In this document: in pieces, positions 10,690 through 20,739 of the stretch
How positions within the stretch are numbered: the stretch's first letter is position 1
Layout: each line of letters opens with the position of its first letter
NCBI RefSeq assembly: GCF_000340215.1
Contig: NW_006921558.1
Location: 26,579-90,578 of the forward strand
Direction of reading: 5' to 3'
Origin: Pseudocercospora fijiensis CIRAD86
Lineage: Eukaryota > Ascomycota > Dothideomycetes > Mycosphaerellales > Mycosphaerellaceae
Length of the DNA stretch: 64,000 bases
Position numbers and translations under genes: made by a program
The notes under the pieces: generated by a model
The model's database searches: none
The model's input: only the letters and a program-made list of their open reading frames with translations
Told to the model about the DNA's origin: nothing

Positions 10690-12624
10690 TATATTCGGTC
10701 TTATAACGCCCGGCCGTCTCGTCGACGTTTTACTATAACCGTATCTAGAGGGGTTTCTCTTTACAATTAAACCTCGTCCCTTTTATAATTATATCGTAGT
10801 TTCCTACTCCCCGACTAGTAACTACCGGAAGGCATAGTAGTAGCGGTATATTACCGGCAGAATAGATCTACCTCCTATTAACTTTTAGGAGTAATAGGTT
10901 ATAGATAGGAAAGCGTAGTATTTAAGGTGCCCTACTAGACTAGAAGGAATAATAACGAGGCGTATAGATCGGCTCCGCTAGGTAGATACGACTATAATAG
11001 CGAAGCTATGTCTGTATCTATAGCTTACTAATTAGTTATAAGTACGGAAGAGCAGCTTACTAGTATAGATTACTACTACGAGCCTAGTATCTAAGCTACG
11101 ATTAACTATATAGGGGGCTTTTAAGGAGAGACATTCTTACTTAGTAAGTTACGTACTTAGTCGGAAAAGTTTATAAGGCGGCTATAGAGTAACTCTAGCT
11201 TCCTTAATAGGGAGGAATAGACTAGTATTGCTAGGAAGAAATTAGTAGCTTCTAAGTGTAACGGCACTTAATATAGTAAGGATATTATATATAATCTCGC
11301 GCTTTATTATCCCTCTATCGCTCTATCGCCCTTCGTTACCTAGTTAATAGAGCGCGTAGATGCAATTACGGCTATAACGTAGTATTAGGTAGTAATATGC
11401 CCGTTGTCCTAGCTTTACTTCGCTCCGTTTCCTCCCCCTATCCGCGAACCTAATCGATAGATTCCTAGATATAACTAAAGCTAGTAGTATATTCGACCTG
11501 CTTACGTCTAGGCTTCGGCTACTTCTCCCTAACTTACTACTTACTAAGGCCTCCGTCTTCTCGGCACTAGATAGCGCTACGCCTAATAACCTCTTTACGT
11601 ATACCGCTAGCGAGCGTAGGGCTAGACGTACTAATATAGATACCGCCCGATTCCTTCGATACGGCGACTAAGACGCTATTCTCTTATATATCGTAGGTGC
11701 TTGTCTAGATTCCTAAGATTAGCATATAGGCTAGGCCTTCGACTTTAGACCCGCTATAGCTACTATACCGTACTTTCGTATAACCTAACGTCTCGAGGCG
11801 TAAGGACCTAGTAGGTAGTACCGAGCGCTTACCCGGGGGCGTATAGAGCTACGAGCCGCGCTCGGAGTATTGTAATTTAGGGAGTAGTATAGAGAGGTAT
11901 ATAAGTCTCTTATACGGCCGTCTTTAGAGACCTATCTAACTCCGCTCCCTCGTTTTAAGTACTATATATAGAGAAAAGCTAATACCGGACTAGGGATAGC
12001 GAAGCATTGTTATTGCGACTACTAGCTAGTATGTCTTCTATAGGGCTATAAGTGCTATCGAAGACTAGGGCGCAGAAGATTAGGAATAGGTACAAGATCT
12101 AGAAGATTAAGACCTCTAGAAGGCATTGCTAGACCGTATTAATATTCTAGCCGAAGGAGGTACTAGAGTCGCGTTCTAGAAGGTTAATTCGCCCCGACTC
12201 GATACACTTAAGGCCGAAGCTTCTCGTAAAGCGCTTAATAGTAATTTTAGAGAAGAGTTTACAAAATACGAAGGCATAAATGTATAGCGCACTAGGCTAT
12301 AAGAGCTAGGTAGTATAGGATAGAAATTAGTTTCTACTACCTTCGACCTTCTTAGACTTAGGCGTAACTTAGCATCGCTAGTGTTCCTAGATACGTAATA
12401 TAGGACGCGCCGAATACAAGCTACTATATCCTATACTGTCTCTATCTCTACTATAAATATAGTATATACGGATATTTCGTATAGTATCCCCGGCCTTACT
12501 CGATACGAATATAGTATATATATACGCCGCTACGTACGTAAGACGTCCTACTCTATAGCGATTACGCTTATATCCGCTTCTATATCCGGCGTACTAGGAG
12601 GCGTAGCCTTTATCGGTTTGCTAC
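10690..12624 (-). pseudogene. Unknown frame, 3' part, split by gypsy insertion
   Basis: On the minus strand, one frame can be followed from the gypsy insertion point at 12624 down towards the LINE, with stops that are almost all TAG/TAA. When the gypsy element and one CTAC copy are removed, the frame joins without a shift to the one at 24884-25810. That is good evidence that both are halves of one older gene. Readable pieces include TPPSTPDIEADISVIAIE, LPSSYSLVRYTFMPSYF and RRSKVVETNFYP. I do not recognise the family. The downstream end merges with the LINE 5' region and cannot be separated by eye. Confidence 0.45.
12621..12624. repeat. Left target-site duplication of the gypsy element
   Basis: CTAC immediately before the left LTR. 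The same CTAC follows the right LTR at 24880-24883. Confidence 0.75.
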
Positions 12625-12903
12625 TAAAGGACGGAAACTAACACTACCACTACTACTTGTAGCAATAGTATAGGCTACCGAGGGTAACATAACCTATAGC
12701 AATATAGGCAGCTATATTTAGCAAGATAGGATAACGAGACTGTCGCTTAGGCTAATAACTATAGCCCTGCAATATAGGCATTGTGGAAGTGTAATATAAA
12801 CAATGTGCTATACGAGGTTGATGCCCTATCTATAATATAGAAGGAGGCCTCTTATATAGGCTTAAAACTAGCCTATAGGTGTAGGGCCGGTTACTAGCTA
12901 ATA
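12625..12903 (-). repeat. 3' LTR of the gypsy element
   Basis: Same length as 24601-24879 and differing by scattered transitions. In sense (minus) orientation it begins at 12903 with TATTAGCTAG and ends at 12625. Confidence 0.9.
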
Positions 12904-12919
12904 TCCCTCCCTTTCTTCG
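12904..12919 (-). promoter_or_regulatory. Polypurine tract of the gypsy element
   Basis: In sense orientation the sequence just before the 3' LTR is GAAGAAAGGGAGGGA, an unbroken purine run at the exact position expected for the plus-strand primer of an LTR retroelement. This fixes the minus-strand orientation. Confidence 0.85.
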
Positions 12920-13009
12920 TATCTAACTAGATACGCTTCACATTGCGCGCTTAAAACAAACATGTATACATCCTTAGCGTTCTTAGCTAAGGCCATTTTT
13001 AGAACTCCG

Positions 13010-13034
13010 TAATAATACCCCCGGGGTAGTATTA
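13010..13034. repeat. Gypsy palindrome P1
   Basis: Arm TAATAATACCCC, centre C, arm GGGGTAGTATTA, with one mismatched pair. It begins only 3 bp beyond the TAG that ends the 929-codon frame and lies between that frame and the 3' LTR. Confidence 0.85.
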
Positions 13035-13037
13035 ATC

Positions 13038-15827
13038 CTAGATACTATAATTATATAAAAACAACTTCCTAAGCAACACTATATAGACCTACTATTGCTT
13101 TAACGCGCCGTAATCCTTACTAGTAATAACCTTATCTACTAGTCGGTTCTCGAAATCTCCTCCGTATGCGTTAAAGCTATTAGTACCGAAGTACTGTCCC
13201 TCGTAGAAAGCTTAATTAACGAGGAGGTTAGCAGCCTTTTCCTTCGTAGCATTCTCCTAATCGTATAGATATTCCTTAAGTCCCTTGTTATTAAGCTAGA
13301 GGATCTATTTAACTTCGTTCTAAATAACGTAACTTAACTAAGGAATCCTACTAACTAGGGCGTCGGAGATGCAACTAAGGCCTTCGACTAAGATAGCGGT
13401 AGGGAAGGGGAACGGTACGAAGGTGTTCGAACCTAGAAGGGCGGTTAAATTGCGGTACGCCTTAGCAACCTCGGCGACGGTTAAGTTGTCGTAACCCTTA
13501 ATCTTAGTACCGTCGATAACGCGAGAGTAGCCTAGGTTAATTAATATACGGTTGCTCTTAGTCTTTAGATTACTATATAGTAGGTATAGCATCTAAATAG
13601 AGACTTCGCACTCCTTTAGAGGGTTAAGGATCTACTCCGCCTTACGCCCCTTACTATTAGGCTAACTATCGAACATATAGTCGAGGTCGTCGTCGGTAAG
13701 GTACTTATTAGTAAGCTTGCCGATCTTGCTTAGCGGGACTAGGCTACGAGCCTTAAGCTTCTTAACCTAGTTTGTAAAGACCTCGGGCTAATACATACCT
13801 TCGACAATAGTAGAGTAGCTAGTCTTATCCTTAGATATAAGACAGACCTTAATACGTAGGTAACTAGCACCCTCGCTAGCTGCGAGCTTAACTATATCTT
13901 GTCCGAGACGAGTAGACTCCTTAGAAGGACAGTTTTTATAAGTACCGCTAACCTTAAAGAACTTAGCAGGCTTAGGGACAGAGATAAGCTCGTATACGTA
14001 ATCAGGTCGAAGGGCGACAGCTAAGAGCTATAGGGTAGGGTGCTAGCGGACGATTTAGTTGCTTATACTATAAGTTTAAAGGGCATTACGGCCTTCCTGC
14101 TTAGACTTAGGCATCGCACGTATATACTAAAGGTATATTTCAAACTCCTCCTATATTAGGTCGATAAGGAAAGGAAGATATACTCTACGAGGTTCTTGTA
14201 ACTAGCTAAAGACTTAAGGGAAGATAGCATTGCTAGTCTAGCGAAAGCGGTCGAAGGAAGTGCCTTAGCTAAGGATACCGGTAACGAACTTGCTCTAGCG
14301 ATCCGTTAGCGTAAGGGCGCGAGTAATAGTACTAGTAGGGTTAAACGCGTAGAGTCCTAGAGATATCGGGGCGGTAATAGGGCGTCTAGGAAACTAGTTA
14401 GTATAGGCCTAATTAGCCTTAAAGGCAGCGAAGGCGTCTTAATTAGGAACCTCGCGACTAATCTTTAATAGGCGGCCGACGAGGACAATCGCCTTAGCAC
14501 TAGTATAGAGACTATAGACCTTAGCGGCCTTCTTAACATAGTTGGCATATATAGAGAACGGCTCTTCTCCTAGCTTACTAAGGTCGTCGAGCTATTAATA
14601 GATAGATAGGGCGGTAGGAGCTTCGCCTATATCGGCTTTAGGAACTATATCGATCTTAGTAATAAGGTACGTAATAGAGTCGCCCTTATAAGAACTATAG
14701 ATGTTCTTAGTTAATAGGATCGGCGAGAGCCCTCTATCTCTACGCTCGCTAAAGGAGCCTTTAGAGGAGACATCTTCTAGTAGTGTATCTAGTATATTAA
14801 TATCCGAGTTACTATAGTTAGTACTATAGTTAGCCCTAGAAGGGGCGCTATACTTCTTAGTAGCCTTGCGGAGGGCCTAGCGAGTATGCAATGCCTTCTT
14901 GCGCGCTACTTCGGCCTTAGCGCGCTCGTCCTTAACTTCCTAAGGGACCTTACGGTTACGGGTCGAGCGACGGTCTTAAGCCTATATCTCCGTAGCGAGC
15001 GCGAGACTAGTAGCCGTATCGGCCTCTATTTCTAGGCGAAGAGCCTTACGTTTAAAGACATTAACGATAGGAGCCTCTTAACCTTTAATAATGAAACCTA
15101 TACTATTAATACGATAGCCCTTCTCTTTTAGTAGATCCTTAGTTATCTGTATATTAAGATCGATCTAGACAATTGTATCGTAGTACCGCTTCTAGTAGGA
15201 TATCGTAAAGTCGTTAAGCGCAAAGGACAAGTTAAGTAACTGCTTGCCTACCTTCTTACTAGCGGTAGATATACGATAGATTATAGTACGGGAAAGGTAC
15301 TTAGCGCCTTAACGACGGACCTTGTACTTGTTAACGAACGAAGAGACCTGCTTTATACGCTCTTGTCTACCGTAGGCGAAGTTAATAAGGCTCTTAGAAA
15401 GACTGCTTAGTCCTCCCTAATGTTCGAAGGCCTAGTCGAGGGTCTTAAAGCGTAAGCGAATCTAGGTGCCGGCTATCTCGAGGCTATAGACGATAGGAAA
15501 GGCTTGTTCGATATCTATATCGTTAAGGACCTCGCGCTTAAAGACACGCTTACCGATAGACTAACGCAAGTTGTTTATACCGTACGTAACTAAGATAGTA
15601 GCCTTCTTAATGTTCCTATTAATAACGCGTAGCAGGGTGCGAGCGTTCTAGATCTTCTCTTAAGGGTCTTTAAGGGCGGTAACGATCTAGAAGCAGTGCT
15701 CGAGGCTAGTTATAGCAGCTAAGGCGCTATCGGAGGGGGCTTCGATCGGGACTAGTACGCCTAGGTTTAGGGCTCGTAGGTTGCTACTACTACTAGCACC
15801 TAGCGGATTTAGGGCGCCGGAAGACAT
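13038..15827 (-). pseudogene. 929-codon unknown frame in the env position of the gypsy element
   Basis: The frame runs from an ATG at 15827 (MSSGALNPLGASSSS) to a TAG at 13040 without a frame change, interrupted only by TAG/TAA of RIP type. It is therefore a real gene that lost function by RIP. It lies after POL, where errantiviruses carry env, but I see no signal peptide and no clear membrane anchor. The middle is basic (EVKDERAKAEVARKKA) and the C-terminal third looks globular, with LINLGYSRVIDGTKIKGYD, TFVPFPFPTAILVEGL and FNAYGGDFENRLVDK. An intact 84-codon piece remains at 13338-13592. I do not recognise the family. A capsid-like or other structural role is conceivable but unsupported. 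Palindromes P2 and P1 bracket it. Confidence 0.7.
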
Positions 15828-16250
15828 CTTAGTCGACCGGAGCGGAAAGGAGTTAGTAACGAGCTTGCAAAAACGTTCGTAGCTTGTTAATAATAATTAA
15901 AGGGTTTAGATAGAAGGAGGGGGAGGGGTAGGCGGTAGTAAGTTAGTTAGTATTCGAGTAGAAGAAAGAGCTTAGAAGGCTCGCCTTAAATAGGGTACGA
16001 AGGTAGCGTAGTCCGTATGTTCCGGTAAAGCAAACGGATAACGATTACATATAGACCCTAAAAAGTAAAGCTATATACGAGACTTCTTTATTAGTAGGGC
16101 GGCTGAAGTTTAATAATCGATCTAGCTAATTGCTAGTAGCGACTACGCGCCTTTATTAACCTCTAGCTTTCGTAGATTCCCGCGTACTCGAAATGTAACT
16201 AGTCAGTTCGAGTACCTAGTAGTAATCTATAGTAGTAAGGCTAGCGGGAC
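15828..16250. other. Leader of the 929-codon frame
   Basis: About 420 bp between palindrome P2 and the ATG at 15827, with no frame that I can follow. It could be the 5' untranslated region of a separate transcript, which would explain the palindrome upstream; this is inference. Confidence 0.3.
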
Positions 16251-16275
16251 TAATAATACCCCCGGGGTAGCATTA
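16251..16275. repeat. Gypsy palindrome P2
   Basis: Arm TAATAATACCCC, centre C, arm GGGGTAGCATTA. It lies about 420 bp upstream of the 929-codon frame, in the same orientation as P1, P4 and P5. Confidence 0.85.
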
Positions 16276-16679
16276 GCTTTTCTCTAGAGATACTCGGTAA
16301 CTAGGAGCAAATCGCCTAGGCCTAGCGTAGCTTATGTTAGCCTATAGTACTATCGTTGTAGATGTAGCATTACCTTTTATAGTAGCAGGTATGTAAACGT
16401 AGCCCGTGCGTCCTTCTTTCTTCTAGACACTAAGCTTAGCGGCCTAAGGTCCCTATTCTTAGAGGCTATAGGCCTAGGTTGCTATATCTATCTAAGAGCT
16501 AGGAAGGGAGAGGGATCCTCCCTTTCTTAGTGTCCTATATAGCTAGTGCTAATTAGGGCAGGAATATCCTCTAGTAGAGTATCTTGTTATCGTTATTACT
16601 TAAGGAAGGTTGCTAGAGTCTAGGAATCTAGAGGGAAGTAGTCCTAGAAGGGTAGAGGGGTTAGGTTCGGCTATCTTCC
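16276..16679. other. Non-coding cassette between P2 and P3
   Basis: Four hundred bp bounded by palindromes in opposite orientation, with no coherent frame on either strand. It contains a purine-rich patch near 16510 (GGAAGGGAGAGGGATCC) and many short TAG-containing words. Confidence 0.35.
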
Positions 16680-16704
16680 TAATACTACCCCCGGGGTATT
16701 ATTA
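16680..16704. repeat. Gypsy palindrome P3 (inverted copy)
   Basis: Arm TAATACTACCCC, centre C, arm GGGGTATTATTA. The position of the mismatch shows that it is inverted relative to P1 and P2. It lies downstream of the small hydrophobic frame. Confidence 0.85.
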
Positions 16705-16726
16705 GGAAAACACGCCTCGTATAGTT

Positions 16727-16957
16727 CTATCTAAGGAAACAAGAGCGAAGGAATAAAGTTATAGCAACATCAATCGAAGGTAAAGGCAAAAGCAAAAGAC
16801 AATAATAGGATAAACTAAAAGCAATAAACGAGAGCATAAATATTAGTAGGAATAGATAATAGGTAAGGACTAAAGGTATAGGGCGGCACTGTATTAATAG
16901 CGCGGAGAACGATCGATAAGAGCAAGGAAGTAACGTAGTAGAGGCAGATAGAGGCAA
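16727..16957 (-). CDS. Small hydrophobic frame after POL, 76 codons
   Basis: This ATG-to-TAG frame starts 14 bp after the POL stop and ends 22 bp before palindrome P3. It has no internal stop although everything around it is riddled with them. The predicted peptide begins MPLSASTTLLPCSYRSF and then is strongly hydrophobic, with VLTYYLFLLIFMLSFIAF and YYCLLLLPLPSI, enough for one or two membrane spans. It could be an accessory membrane peptide of the element. It could equally be the POL 3' untranslated region, since RIP on a pyrimidine-rich strand makes Leu, Tyr, Ile and Phe codons by chance. Conservation in other copies would decide. I hold it as possible only. Confidence 0.3.
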   Translation of the reverse strand: MPLSASTTLLPCSYRSFSALLIQCRPIPLVLTYYLFLLIFMLSFIAFSLSYYCLLLLPLPSIDVAITLFLRSCFLR

Positions 16958-16971
16958 GGAAGAGCAAGCAA

Positions 16972-19900
16972 TTATTTAGTCTCGGGATCTAGCTATAATT
17001 CTAGGCGGTCTTCGTCGCTAGACTAGTTAGGTTCCTCGGAGTTAGAGTTAGATAGCTAGAAGTCTAGTTTACTATTAGAGTCGGAATCAATATCGGAAAC
17101 GCTCTATATATAGTTAATCCGTATATAACCCTCCCTCTATTCTTAAGTTATTCCTAATAGCTTACTAAGACGAATCTAGGGATAGGTATAGTTCTTAGGC
17201 AGAACAGGATCTATAATAGCGGTAGGATCCTCCTCCCGATAGGTATCTAAGGACGGCAGAGGGTCTATAGAGGCACTAACTTCCTCCTCGGTCGGCGGAG
17301 GGTAGGCAGGTTCGCGTAACTTAACGATCTTCTTTAGATTAGCCCGAGGGTAAGAGTGCTTTAAGGTAGCACTATCTAGCTCCTAAAGAAGGTATGCGGA
17401 ACCCGAGTAAAGGACCTCCTTTACTCTATAAGGACCCTTCTACTTAAAGGCTAGCTTATAGGAGTAACTATACTCTAGTTCGGACCGGTATAGAAGGACT
17501 ATATCGCTAACCTTTAGAGGTTCCTAATTAATAGTATTATAGTTATTAAAATACTACTTCGCCTCTTCCCGAAGCCGACGTTGTCGAGTAAGACCCTCTT
17601 AAGAAGTCGTAGTTATATCCTTAAGAGCCTTAGCCCGTAGGGTAAGAAGGTCTACCCTAGTACGAATAGACCCCTAATCGTAAACGCCGTACGTACGGTA
17701 GGACAATTCAATAGGAAGAACGGCGTCCCTCCTAATTATAAGTTCCGCTAGTATAAGTCTAGTCGTGTCGACAATAGTAGTTCGGTCCGCCTAGAGAAGG
17801 GCCGGGACGCGGGTAGAAATAGGAACTAATCTATCGCTACTATTAGTTATCTTAGATAGGGTATCAATCAACGACCGATAGCCGCGCTTAATAATAGCAT
17901 TCGACTAGGGATAGTACGGGGAGATGCGAACGTTCTTAGCCCTATACGAAACAAGTAGCGCTTAAACCTCCTTAGCTATATTATTTATAGCGTTGTCTAA
18001 GATAACCTCGTAAGGTGTTCCCTAGCGGCAAAACAGATCCTTAAATAGGAAGGTAGCTATATTACGGGCATTAATAGCACCGCAACCTTTATAGAAATAA
18101 TAGGCCTCCGGCTATCGAGAAAGACCCTCCCGAATAATATATAGGCTATTGTTGCAGCTAAGATAGACCCTATCGCTATACTACCGCTCCCTAACTAACT
18201 AGGTAGTAGGGATACGAAGCTCTCCTAGACGCCGGTAGCTGTTCCTAAAGTTGCACTTAGGATAGCTCTTATAGTAGCGGGAGACATTAGCCTATACGCC
18301 GTCCTACTAGTAGTGTCGACGAAGGACATCGAAGGTGCCCTCCGCCGCCCGGTAGCCGAGCTTATCGTAAACGGAGCGAAGGATTTCTTATCGGGCTACT
18401 AGATCGTTAATAATACGCTAGAGCGGTATATTAATTATAGCCTGTCGCTAAAGGATGCGATCTTTAACAAGGAACCTCCGAGAATAGCGAATAATACGAC
18501 GGTATTAACTCCTTAATAGACTAGGAGCTCTCTTCGTATAGGTAAGGAAGTAGGCGATATTATAGGAATCGTCGGAGTAGACCCTATTAAGGATATTATC
18601 CCTACCTAGTTCGCCCGCCTTAGTATCGTCCTAGTCCTCGCCGTTAGTAGTAGGGTCTTCGTTAGGCTAGTTACTAGGTTAGTCGTCGGTAGTAGACCTA
18701 GTAATTACCGGTATAGCGTTAATATAGAAGGCAGTAAAGAAGGTGCGGTTAATAACCGCGTCGATATCCTCTTCTTCTATTATCTCGGCGATGTCTTCTT
18801 TTATAGCAGGCCTTCTAGAAAGGCTATCCGGTCTAGTATGCTTCTTGCTAGGGATATAGAAGACGTCGAAATTAAACAAATAGATCTAGGCAACCTACCG
18901 AGCTATCGTAGAGTTAGGTAGGTCGGAGGCTATACGGTTAAGTTAATAGACTAGCGTCTAAGCGTCGACTTCTAGGCGAAAGAATACTCTAAAGAGCCAA
19001 GGTCGGAACTTCTTAAGAGCCTTATAGACACTAAGGCACTCTCGCTTGCTAGTATCGTATCGGGCCTCGATAGGTTTCTATAGACCGGACTCGTACCGGA
19101 TAGGGTAACGTAAGGAGGGCTCCTTACGATTACACTATATTAGTATCTCGCCGTAGCCTTCCCCGCTCGAGTCGATAGCAATAATTAGCAGACCTGCGCC
19201 TTCCGAGTAGTTAATAGAGGTAAGCGTAGGCGCGCTAATAAGTGCCTTAGTAACCTTGTCCTTAGCGGCTTAGTAAACGGAGGTCTATTTAAACTCTGCA
19301 TCTTTCTTAAGCAAGGCGTATAGAGGCTTGTATACTAACGTAAAGTTTTCGACCTAGATACGGAAGTAGGAGACTACTCTAAGCTAGATCCGGACATCTT
19401 TCTAATAGGTAGGGTCTAGCTAGGAAACAATCTTTAGGACCCGTATATTATTAGGATAGCGGCTGTTCTTATTAGTTACAAACCCGACAATGTTTATTCG
19501 TTTGTATAGGAGCTAAAGCTTCTCCCTATATACCGTTAGGTTAGCTCGCTCTAGGTCGCAGAGGACACTATCGAGGTTCTAAATATATTCGAGAAAGAAC
19601 CTGCGGATGCTAGGCTCTACTTCTTTATTGTCGTACCTAGTTTTAGGGCCCTTAATACTAATATCGTCGAGGAAAGGCATCGCTATATAGGAGATATAGG
19701 CCGCGAGGACTTAGTTTATAATGCGAACAAACTAGGCTACGGAGTTAGTTGCCCCTTAGGGAAGGGTGGTTTGTCTATATAGCCTAAGAGGTGTCTCGAA
19801 ACTAGTAAGGTCCCGGCTATTAGGGTAGAGAGGTATCTAGTCGTAGCCCGAGAACACATTAACTAGCGAGGCTACTATATAGTTAGTAAAGGCTTCTAAG

Positions 19901-20660
19901 AACCTATTAGTCTCCGGAGGAAGATTAGCATCTCTAATCGTAACTATATTAAACTTCTATATAGCGTTAATTAGCCGATACTTCTTCGGCTCCCTAGGAG
20001 CTATCTTCTTCTAAACTAGGAAGTATAGATTGCGATACGAGGCATAGGAAGGCTCTAAGGTGCTAGCCTTTATACGCTGCCGTATTATGTCCTTAACTAT
20101 ACCTCTTAGGCTTAGGTTTAGCTTAAACCCTAGGTAAGCCTAAGGCTTATACTCGATCGTTCGGATCCTCTATAGAGGGGCAACCTCCGGGTTAATCCTA
20201 CCTAGATACGTAAAGTTATATACTAATACGGCTTCGCGGTTGTATAGAAGCTCGTATAGCAAATCCAGTTTAAGATCCGAAAGCTCGATGCTAGGTTTAA
20301 TGTTCGCTAGTCTCTCCGGCGTTAGCCTCGATCCCCTAGGAATAGCGGAGAACTTTTTAGTAATGTACCTCTAGTCGTATAGACTATCCCTAGGTATTAA
20401 TATCGCTTCGCGGTTAAGGCACTTTTGTCGCTAGTTAGGATTTCCGCTAGGATTAGACCTATCGGTTATATACACGCTGCCCTTTACGGGCTTAATCTTA
20501 TTAGCTACCCTCTTATATAGGGTATATACACTAACCGCTCGTAATACCCGAGCCCTCTCTCTTTAACGTTAGGCCCGGAGATTAGCGCAATAGAATAGCG
20601 CGTAAACTTTATTAGAAGTCTCCTTAAGTCGGTAGGTATGCAGCTAGTAATCCTAATTTA
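16972..20660 (-). pseudogene. pol: Gypsy POL: reverse transcriptase, RNase H, integrase
   Basis: Reverse transcriptase (about 20100-19400) contains LIN(A)I then FNIVTIRDANLPPE, VNVFSGYD and AMPFLDDISIKGPKT at 19641-19685, the FLDD catalytic box typical of fungal gypsy elements. RNase H (about 19250-18850) contains LLIIAIDSSGEGYGEIL and ARYDTSKRECLSVYKALK. The tether has FYIPSKKHTRPDSLSRRP (18800-18860). Integrase (about 18430-17500) keeps a zinc-binding HHCC region (YDKLGYRAAEGTFDVL, then YKSYPKCNF) and a core with GTPYEVILDNAI and RISPYYP. The final glutamate of DDE is replaced by lysine, a RIP-type G-to-A change. The C-terminus is acidic and ends at the TAA at 16972-16974. The protein has many RIP stops. 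Confidence 0.93.
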
Positions 20661-20686
20661 TAATTCCGGCGAAAACGTTAGATTCC

Positions 20687-20711
20687 TAATAATACCCCTA
20701 GGGTAGTATTA
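20687..20711. repeat. Gypsy palindrome P4
   Basis: Arm TAATAATACCCC, then TAGGGTAGTATTA, so the centre is CCCCTAGGG rather than CCCCCGGGG. It lies between GAG-protease and POL. Confidence 0.85.
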
Positions 20712-20739
20712 GCTCGGCGCTCTAATTAGTTAGTTCGGA

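Noticed and set aside
13038..15827. Envelope gene of an errantivirus-like element
   Set aside because: Position is right, but there is no signal peptide, furin-like site or clear membrane anchor in the readable frame.
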